From NCBI GenBank assembly GCA_002352665.1, contig DEIV01000116.1:1-24770 (forward strand): a stretch of 24,770 nucleotides of DNA, given 5' to 3'. Positions 8,976 to 17,200 of this stretch are shown in pieces; position 1 is the stretch's first letter, and each line of letters begins with the position of its first letter. The position numbers and the translations under genes were made by a program. This DNA is from Flavobacteriaceae bacterium UBA2765 (GTDB taxonomy: Bacteria; Bacteroidota; Bacteroidia; Flavobacteriales; Flavobacteriaceae). A model generated the notes under the pieces. That model saw only the letters and a list, made by a program, of their open reading frames with translations, did no database searches and had not been told where the DNA came from.

Positions 8976-11900
8976 TTAAAACTCATTTTTATATTTAATA
9001 GTAGTTGAATTACCAGATTGTTGATTTGGTAATATATATTCTACTTTAACATTGTAATATTCTTTATTCAAATAAGGAAAAACACCATTGATGATATACC
9101 CAAATTGGGTATATATCGCAGGACCAACTGTGGTGTTATTCAAATATCTATTTACAATTTTATATTGTAATTCTTTAAAATCAGCATGATACGCAAATGC
9201 TAAATGCCATCTAAATGGAAAATTTCGGCTTAAATAGTTAGTATTGGTTTGAGACGTTACATAAACCCTGTATGAATTCGATAATTTTAAAGATTTAACA
9301 GGAGGTAAACCCAAAACACTTTCATTTCTGTTTAGGGTAATCGTATTATCTAACGGATAATTCTTATAGACTAACGGATATACTCTATCTGTATAATAAG
9401 TGTCAGTTTGAATACCTTCTAATTTTATCAACGGTTTATTTTCAGTAAATACTGTTCCCATTACATCGTTAATACCGAAAGGTTCGTGTTCGTCCGTCTC
9501 AATACCCATAGCTCCAACATTTGAAGCACCGTCAATCAATGTATAGTTCTTTCTAATCTTAAGGCTGTTTATTTTCTTTTTAAAAGTCGTAAACTTACTC
9601 GTATTAAAATCAAAGGTCAATCTTGCAAACACTGCATCTGTTGATGCTCCTTCTGCAATGGTATTGTTAGAGATGGAAACATCGTCATTTATATCAGTAA
9701 CTGTTACTTGGGTAGTATTATCTTGATTATCGCCATCACTAGGTTTGGTGGTAGTCAATTTATACGTGTATTTTGCTTGATTTTTAAGATTTGGAATGCC
9801 AAAATGTAAAGTATTCTCTACCTTATCATAGGTAAAATCTACTTGTTGAGATTGATCTGTTTCATCAATATAAAATAACTCATCAGTAAAGCCTGAGCCA
9901 CCAAAAAGGTAATCCTGCCCTTTTTTTAATTGAATATAACCTACATTACTTTCTTTAGGGAAAAAGAACTTTTGATCTTTTACAGGATACATATAGACAA
10001 TATTTTTTAATGGAATTTTTTCTGGAGCCTTGCCTGTTGTAAACGTTATGGTTTTTTCCTCGAAAATTACTTTTCCACTATTATCTGTTAAAGGTTTCCA
10101 GACGCCATCTATCTTTTCTTCAAAACTTAATTTTACCATAACTGTAATTTCACTTTCGGTGGGTAATACATCAAAAGATTCAAAAATTAAAAGGTCTTTT
10201 TGAGCATTCCAAATCATTTCTCCGGCAATTTCTGTACCTGATTCATTTACATAAAATTCTTGTAAACCTACTTTATAGGTTTTTCTCCCTGTATCTTCTT
10301 CTACAAAAACCTCATCATTGACAGGTACATTAAAGGCAACTTGTACGGCATCAAAAACATCAACATTGGTAGCTTTATCATTGGGTGTTATATCAGAAAT
10401 AACCACTACATTTTGTAAACCTGTTTTGCCTATGAGTTCACATTCTTCGCCAATTACAATTTTTAAACGGGCTCTTACGGTTACCAAACCAAGTACGCGG
10501 ACTTTAACCCCTGAATAGCCTACCATATACCATGGATTTGGTAATTGTGCCTGAGCGAGCGTGGCTAGACCTGCTTCTAAAATGGGAATATCCTTTTTAA
10601 TTCCAAAGATTTTAATTTTGACTCCAATTTCACCTTTTAAATAGGCATACAATTGACCTGTAGCATACCAGCCATCCATACCCACCACATCTTCACTACC
10701 TCTACAATGGGCATCACCAAAGTTTCGCATCATGAGATCAAAACCGACGCCTGCTTCTATATTGGCATAAACTATACCCCAATCAAAACCTATTCCTAAT
10801 CTAAAAGCAGCACCAAAAGCAAAACCATTACCAACTGCTAATTCATCGTTAAAATTTCTTCCAAACGCTAATTCTTCAGCATTTAGGTTTAAAATATCGA
10901 CTACAATAGGGTCGGGTGCAGCCGGGTCTGGCAACATAGTGCCAGATAAATAATACAATTCTACTGCCGCTTTGTACGGACCGATAGGAATATCTTTAAC
11001 ACCTAGTCGTTGCCCTGGTTCTGGACGTCCGATATAAATATACCAGTCATTTGGGGCATTATAAAACTCTAAAATGCCTAGTCTATTTTTCTCACCCGCT
11101 CCTTTTATCGACCCGGCATTTAAAAATACATCAAGCATGCCCCAATATTTCTGATTAACATAATCAAAATCAATACCTACTTGTACGGCAAACAATTCCT
11201 TACCAGTTAGTAAATCGGGAAATAACTCAGTTGCAAAAACTTTAATACCTTCTTTATCAATAGACATTTCATGAAAATTTGCCAATGTTTTTTCTTTATC
11301 GCTTACGGTTTTTTGCATACTATTCACATCACCAAAGGGTGTTTTTTTGCCACCACTACTGCCGCTACTTTGACCTGTCATTAAAGCGGCTGCTCCGTAA
11401 AATCCTACCCTGTTTAGCCCGCCATGATGATTAAAACTCATTTCTATAGCGATTAAACCTGTAAACGTAGCCGACTTTTTGACTTCAAATGCCGCCAAGG
11501 CCTTAAAGCCGAATTCTGTGTTTTTATCTGGTGTATAGAGAATACCAGACATGGTATCCGCTTGTTCGTCAACCCCTGCTTTACGCATGTGGTGATACAC
11601 CCCACCACCAATATCATGAATCTGAAAGTTTTTATTACTGCTTGTTTTTGTGGGATGGCCATAGGCATCGACAAACCAATAACGATAATCTTCAACACTA
11701 CCAAAAACACCTCTGGCTCCAATTTCCATTTCAAGACTTTCTATATATAAATCTAAACTACCTGATAAGCCTTTACCATAGATTTCATGTTCTCTAAAAA
11801 AGGTTAATTTACCTTTAAATTCAAACGTTTCTCTTTTTACATCAATGGCAATAGAATCCAATTCTATTTTTTTGTATTTCCATTTGAGGTAATCGCCATC

Positions 11901-13871
11901 TACAAGTTCACCGATAACTCGCATTCCAACGTCGCCATGAATGCCTGATTTGTCTAAATTAATATATGCGTTAAAAGCTAATTCCGCACTATCATCTGCA
12001 TTTTCTGTATTTACACTTATGCCATAAAAGCCCAATTCAAAACCATATAATTTTGGTAAGCTGATGCTATCTTTATACCCCATATAACCAATTTCTAAAT
12101 AAGGTCTTTTGGCAGTTTGTATTTTAAAATTTTGAAAGGAGAGTCCTTGAAAATCTAAATCTTCAATTCCGTTTTTAGCATCGTCTGAATTTGTATTGTT
12201 TAATTCTTCTTCTTGCTCTTTATTGAATGACATCAAGCCCGTGAGATTGGCTTCAGGCTGGAATTTATTATCTTTCACTTCTAGTTTTACATACGAATCT
12301 CTAAAAAGTTTGGCTTTGGACTTAAAAATGCTAAAATCAACATCCTCGGTTATATCCACCCGAACGCTGTACAACCGATCAGCAGTAATCAAACCTTTAT
12401 ATTTTAATGCCCCATGTTTGACAATACTATCATTTTGTTTTTTGTCTTTTAATGTAGTAATCGGTAATACAATTTCGCCATTGAACTTGGCTTTTACAAA
12501 TTGATTTACTTGCAAATCTACTTCCAGTTCATCCACCGAAAATTGCCATTTGCTGGCATCACCTTCATCAAGCGACAATATATTTTTTGCAAAAAAATTG
12601 CCCGAAACACCGTAATTGTCAATAATCAGGTTTTCTACACCAACTGTTATTCTATCATTTGAACCTTTTTTACTAAACTCTGGGGGCAGCATAATGCTGA
12701 TTTCTTCCGAATAAAAACCTCGCCATAGTACCTCATTTCCAGGGACTAACAATTGTTGTTGGGTATAAACTTTTGGGAAATTTACTTTGCTAATAGCATT
12801 GCGTTTATCGCTTAAATCTAACAGGGTATTTTTCATTTGAAAACCCCAATTTGGTAATTTTTTTAATTCGAATCTCGGTAAGTTAATTTCTAAAATCAAA
12901 TCGTCTAGTGAAGTGGCATTTATCCGAAACTCTGCCCCCAAATAACTAGGGTTATCAACAGGGGTTTCTCCTGTACCTGGTTCAATTTTATCAGGGTACA
13001 TATACGAACCATCTTCTTTAATAGGTACGGCTACGGTTTTAGCAATTCTAACATCTACATTAAGGGCTACTTCTTTTACATTGCCTTCACAATCTATAAC
13101 AATATACGTTTGGCTGTCTGTATTACCTGTGGCTTGGTTAAAACCACCTTTAAACGTTAAGAGCCATTGACCCCCATTTTGTGCTACAGGTACATCTTCT
13201 AATAAATTGAGTTTAGCCTCACCATAAATACCACCGGTATGTGAAAATTTAACACCATTGGCTCCTAAAAACAAGGTAACATCCAAAGGGCCTATTTCCA
13301 ATTTTGCAAACAAGTCCAATTCGCTATATTCAGGAAAAATTTTGGCTTTTATAACGCCTATTGTAATCGAAGTATGCTGGGTGTCTGAGGTAGGATTACC
13401 GTTAGCATCATTACCGCCTGCTAACCTCTTTTTAATACCAACAGGTAATTGAATTAGTTCATTACCTGTCATTTTATCGATAAACTTATCGTATTCTATG
13501 ATTTCAGCAAAAAGTTCTTTTGCAGCATTAATGATAGAGTCTGTTTTGACATCTGAATTGAGAACTTCTTTTAGATATTCTTCTGTAAACTCTGCAATAT
13601 CATCATTACCGCCTGCTGCTGTAGTAGAGCTATACTTACGTAGACCAGGGAAACTTCTAAATGAAGTGTTGGTTGTATTTTCTGTTACTGTGGTTTTCTC
13701 TGAAAAACCTTGATTTTCATTACGTAACGCTAAAACAGTTTGGTTTAGGTTTGCCAAATCTGTATGTACCGTTTTTTGTGTTACTTTGGTAGAATCTGTG
13801 GGGTTGGTATGTGCAAAGACCACTAAACTGTTGAGTAGTGTGAGGAGTAGTATGTAGTAGTGGTTTTTCAT
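8976..13871 (-). CDS. Giant exported beta-rich protein of unknown function
   Basis: I set the start at the ATG at 13869-13871, because MKNHYYILLLTLLNSLVVFA is a textbook signal peptide. An in-frame ATG at 13914-13916 would add 15 polar residues and overlap the upstream gene. The mature protein has ~1610 residues. Residues ~110-800 are long alternating hydrophobic/polar strands with short turns, suggesting an elongated beta-structure. A Gly/Ser-rich linker (SGSSGG) lies near 840. A Gly-rich amphipathic stretch covers ~985-1140. An Ig-like domain of the Big_5 type begins near 1158 (ISDITPNDKATNV, then VAFNVPV) and runs to ~1300; more beta-rich sequence follows to the C-terminus. No T9SS sorting domain, lipobox or catalytic motif is evident. 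It starts 8 bases after the putative immunity gene, so it is probably co-translated with the toxin module. A structural, periplasmic or outer-membrane scaffold is plausible but inferred only from composition and context. Confidence 0.85.
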   Translation of the reverse strand: MKNHYYILLLTLLNSLVVFAHTNPTDSTKVTQKTVHTDLANLNQTVLALRNENQGFSEKTTVTENTTNTSFRSFPGLRKYSSTTAAGGNDDIAEFTEEYLKEVLNSDVKTDSIINAAKELFAEIIEYDKFIDKMTGNELIQLPVGIKKRLAGGNDANGNPTSDTQHTSITIGVIKAKIFPEYSELDLFAKLEIGPLDVTLFLGANGVKFSHTGGIYGEAKLNLLEDVPVAQNGGQWLLTFKGGFNQATGNTDSQTYIVIDCEGNVKEVALNVDVRIAKTVAVPIKEDGSYMYPDKIEPGTGETPVDNPSYLGAEFRINATSLDDLILEINLPRFELKKLPNWGFQMKNTLLDLSDKRNAISKVNFPKVYTQQQLLVPGNEVLWRGFYSEEISIMLPPEFSKKGSNDRITVGVENLIIDNYGVSGNFFAKNILSLDEGDASKWQFSVDELEVDLQVNQFVKAKFNGEIVLPITTLKDKKQNDSIVKHGALKYKGLITADRLYSVRVDITEDVDFSIFKSKAKLFRDSYVKLEVKDNKFQPEANLTGLMSFNKEQEEELNNTNSDDAKNGIEDLDFQGLSFQNFKIQTAKRPYLEIGYMGYKDSISLPKLYGFELGFYGISVNTENADDSAELAFNAYINLDKSGIHGDVGMRVIGELVDGDYLKWKYKKIELDSIAIDVKRETFEFKGKLTFFREHEIYGKGLSGSLDLYIESLEMEIGARGVFGSVEDYRYWFVDAYGHPTKTSSNKNFQIHDIGGGVYHHMRKAGVDEQADTMSGILYTPDKNTEFGFKALAAFEVKKSATFTGLIAIEMSFNHHGGLNRVGFYGAAALMTGQSSGSSGGKKTPFGDVNSMQKTVSDKEKTLANFHEMSIDKEGIKVFATELFPDLLTGKELFAVQVGIDFDYVNQKYWGMLDVFLNAGSIKGAGEKNRLGILEFYNAPNDWYIYIGRPEPGQRLGVKDIPIGPYKAAVELYYLSGTMLPDPAAPDPIVVDILNLNAEELAFGRNFNDELAVGNGFAFGAAFRLGIGFDWGIVYANIEAGVGFDLMMRNFGDAHCRGSEDVVGMDGWYATGQLYAYLKGEIGVKIKIFGIKKDIPILEAGLATLAQAQLPNPWYMVGYSGVKVRVLGLVTVRARLKIVIGEECELIGKTGLQNVVVISDITPNDKATNVDVFDAVQVAFNVPVNDEVFVEEDTGRKTYKVGLQEFYVNESGTEIAGEMIWNAQKDLLIFESFDVLPTESEITVMVKLSFEEKIDGVWKPLTDNSGKVIFEEKTITFTTGKAPEKIPLKNIVYMYPVKDQKFFFPKESNVGYIQLKKGQDYLFGGSGFTDELFYIDETDQSQQVDFTYDKVENTLHFGIPNLKNQAKYTYKLTTTKPSDGDNQDNTTQVTVTDINDDVSISNNTIAEGASTDAVFARLTFDFNTSKFTTFKKKINSLKIRKNYTLIDGASNVGAMGIETDEHEPFGINDVMGTVFTENKPLIKLEGIQTDTYYTDRVYPLVYKNYPLDNTITLNRNESVLGLPPVKSLKLSNSYRVYVTSQTNTNYLSRNFPFRWHLAFAYHADFKELQYKIVNRYLNNTTVGPAIYTQFGYIINGVFPYLNKEYYNVKVEYILPNQQSGNSTTIKYKNEF

Positions 13872-13879
13872 ATAGGATT

Positions 13880-14236
13880 TTACTTTACAATTAATTTTTT
13901 TTGTAATAAACGACATCTTTCTTCAGGAATATTTCCTCCAAAATCTTTATAAATTAAAAAATAAATTTCATGCTCTTTATATTTATATAATTTACATCCA
14001 AAATAGGGATAGTGATTAAAAGAAATAGGGGCATTTAAGGACCAATAATTTTCTTCACTAGGATATTCATACTCCAACTTTTTTTTAGGAACTATTTGAC
14101 CAACATATTCTAATTTTTCTTTGAATTCATTGCCTAAATAATTCCAACTGATATAATTTTTAATATAATTATCTATATTAATTATATCTTCCAATTTCAA
14201 TTCTTTAAGCTTTTCAATATATTCTTTGTTAACCAT
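13880..14236 (-). CDS. Putative immunity protein for the adjacent toxin
   Basis: This 118-residue protein is rich in Lys, Glu, Tyr and aromatic residues, with no signal peptide or membrane segment, so it should stay in the cytoplasm. I recognise no family. Its ATG lies one base after the toxin gene stop (TAA-A-ATG), an arrangement that usually gives translational coupling. A small unknown cytosolic protein directly after the C-terminal module of a large multi-domain exported protein is the classic position of an immunity protein in polymorphic toxin systems. By hand count, 13981-14220 has 55 G+C in 240 bases (23 percent), against 48 in 120 (40 percent) at 10981-11100 in the next gene. This fits a recently exchanged cassette. 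The immunity role is inference from position, size and composition. The gene itself is well supported by its uninterrupted frame between tightly packed neighbours. Confidence 0.75.
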   Translation of the reverse strand: MVNKEYIEKLKELKLEDIINIDNYIKNYISWNYLGNEFKEKLEYVGQIVPKKKLEYEYPSEENYWSLNAPISFNHYPYFGCKLYKYKEHEIYFLIYKDFGGNIPEERCRLLQKKLIVK

Positions 14237-14237
14237 T

Positions 14238-17200
14238 TTAAAAATCTTTTACTTTTACATAATCAAATTGAGATTTTAATTCTTCAATATTTTTATTATG
14301 AATAATTTTTGCGGATGGATTTAATTTGTCTATTATTACTGCTTCTCTATACCCGCCTGAAGTTTTACCTCCTGGTATCCACAAGTTATTAGCTCCTATT
14401 TCATTACCATTGGGCATTTCGAATTTATACTTATCATTTTTTACATAAAATACAAATATTTCATCATCGAGTCCTGATAAATCACCACTTCTATAGCCTA
14501 ATGCGTCCTCTAAGTCTGAAATGTTTCTTGATGTCCTGTATTTTGTTATTGCATCGCTCATGTCAGAATTCAACATAACATATTTTCTTATAGGGAATTC
14601 ATTAAATGACCCTCCTTCAATCCAACTTTTAACAACCAAAAAGGCTCCACCTTCGGAATCAAATAATTGTTTATGTGTATTTAGAGAATTAGACCTTAAA
14701 TAGGTTGATGGTTTAGGTCTATTGGGCTTTGGTATATCTAAGATATCGTCAGCAGTCTTACCATTTATAAAGTTAGTTGATTCTGTGCCCCAATGATAAG
14801 TTGTTGAATTATCGATATCAACAAGTTCATCATATAGTCTTTTTTCAGAAGCTAATACTTGTCTTGTTTCTAAAGGCAGTTGACCCCAATCATCAGAATT
14901 TCTTAATCGTGTAATTGCAATTCTATAATTTATGTATTGTGCTAATAATAGTTCCTTAATACTACTTTTAGTTTTGATTAAGTTTTTTGTTACTTGAGGT
15001 ATGTTTTTTACTACATTTTTTAAACCTACAGCACCATTTTTTAGGCCAACAATACCCATTGCCGCATTAAAGTAGTTTGTTGTTTTGCCTAAATTACTAT
15101 TTGGGTCAATATTTGCTGTATTCAATGTGATATTTCCAGTTGCACCGACCACTTCTGCAAGTGCCCATAATCTTCGTGCCCAATGTACTTTAGTAGCTAG
15201 TACAGTACCTCCACTTCCTATTATAGTTGCAGCATCTATAGTAAGTATAATACCTGTTTCAACAGCATCGTTAAATTCTTTTTGTGTTTTGTATTCTAAG
15301 AATATAGCAGGAACTATATATAAGTTTTCACCAATTGGTTCTATGCCATTAATTGCAGTAGTAACTAATGGTAGATTATCTTTGGTAAGTATAATAACAG
15401 GATCTAAAGGACTTAGTTTTACAGTTTCAAAATCACTGTCTTTTGCCCAAACTGGTATAGGAGATGCATTTGACAAAACTTTAAGCCATCTGGTAATCTC
15501 AATTTCATTAGCACTATTTAATTCACCTTCAAATTTTGCTTGATTTAAAGAAATCAAAAAACTTCCAAAACTAGGGGAATCAAAACTAAATGGAGATAAT
15601 GAAACAACTTGACCTAATAAATCATTATTCTCAATAGAATTAATTCTATCCTGCCAAGCTTCTGGTTTAAGATTATAAATAGCCAATAAGCCACTTATAA
15701 AAGAGGTGAAATTATCTCCGTCAAATGGGTTTAAAGATTTATCATGAATTTTATCGATTAAATTAAGAAGTAAAGAATCTTGTTTGTTTTTTCCTTCAAG
15801 AAGAGTTATGAAGTCCGAATAATTATTACTATTTATAGCGGCCATTATTCTCAGTAAACAGATTTCTTTATTCTCTTTTATTTCATTAGAACTACCTAGT
15901 TGATTGAAGGCTTTACTTAAATTTTCCCAACTAATTTGTCTTAGAGTTGATAAGCATATTTCTTTATTAACTATTAAAGCTATTACTTCTTCATCTGTGT
16001 ATGATGTTTTATCAAATAGAGCATTCAATTCTTTTACATCGGTAGCTATTTTATCATCATTACAAATATTTGAGTTGGTATCGTTTTGAATAAGAGAAGC
16101 CAAAGAATTAGTAATAAAACAAGAAGGATCAGGGCTGAAAAATGTTCCTGTCTTTTTATTACCAAATGTTTGCCACTTACTTCCTAATTGGGTTATTAAA
16201 TCTGATGCAGCTATCTCTGTCGAATTCCATGATATAGAGTTATATAAATAATTACATTCGTCATTATCCAATTTATATGATATGTAAACACTTCCTGAGT
16301 TTTTATAGGTAATGGTTCCAGAAAATACTTCACCTTCATTGGTTGTGTAATTTGTAAAAACTCCGTTATTATTAAATTGGGCTCTATAAGTTTTAATCTT
16401 TTGCCAATTCGTTTTTTCTGTATTAGTATATTCATAAACACTAATTGAGTAAATAGTATATTGATAACTTGAAGAAATCCCTTTTATAACAAATTTATTT
16501 GAGTCATTGATTGAAATTTTTTGAATTATTTTCCCTGAAGGCTCAATTCCATCAGCTATTCCTGAACCTACATCAAAAGGTTCTATTTCAACAAAAGCAA
16601 CTGCACTCTCACTCCCCTGATCACTCTGAAACAAATACAATTTCAATGCATCACTAGACATATTTGCCCAGTTAGGGTAGGCGAGTTCAGTACCATTTCC
16701 ATAATCCATTAGCCAATTGTCTGCTTTGCCAGAATTTTCTGGTTTATCAAATGGATGTGCAAGGGCAAAAACCCCATGCCCTAGTTCATGGGCAGCGATA
16801 TCGGCGGGTTCTTTTTTATTCTCTAACCCTTCATTGAGATGTGCTTGAAATACAAAGCCCCATTGGCGGGTTTTGGGCATAAAACCACTTAATGCCTTGG
16901 TTACTGGCATAGAATCATCTATGAGAAAGAGGTAGTAGGCTTTGGCATCGTAACCTGAATGTTCTTGTTTGTAGTAATTCTTAATTGCATTTAGTTCTTT
17001 GGGGTAATCAGAATCCAATCCACTACCGTTGTAGTCAATTTTCTTGTTTACCACATCAACATCCCAAACAGCTTCTGGTACCTCAAATTCTTCTACATTA
17101 TTTACAGTAAATGTTACTCCCGTAGAGCCATAAATTTTATTGAGCTTGTTCTGCAAATTAGTAATGTCATCAGCACCATTAATCCGTACCACATTTATAG

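Noticed and set aside
12196..12504. 102-residue plus-strand open frame opposite the giant exported gene
   Set aside because: Its composition follows the complementary codons of the real gene. It has no motif, no promoter and no start context.
13872..13916. In-frame upstream ATG at 13914-13916 for the giant exported gene
   Set aside because: It would put 15 polar residues before an obvious signal peptide and overlap the 118-residue gene by 37 bases. The ATG at 13869-13871 fits better.
15085..15543. 152-residue open frame on the plus strand, antisense to the toxin gene
   Set aside because: It has low-complexity Ser/Ile/Val/Leu composition, matches no family, and lies wholly opposite the well-supported toxin-type gene. 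It is a shadow of that coding frame.
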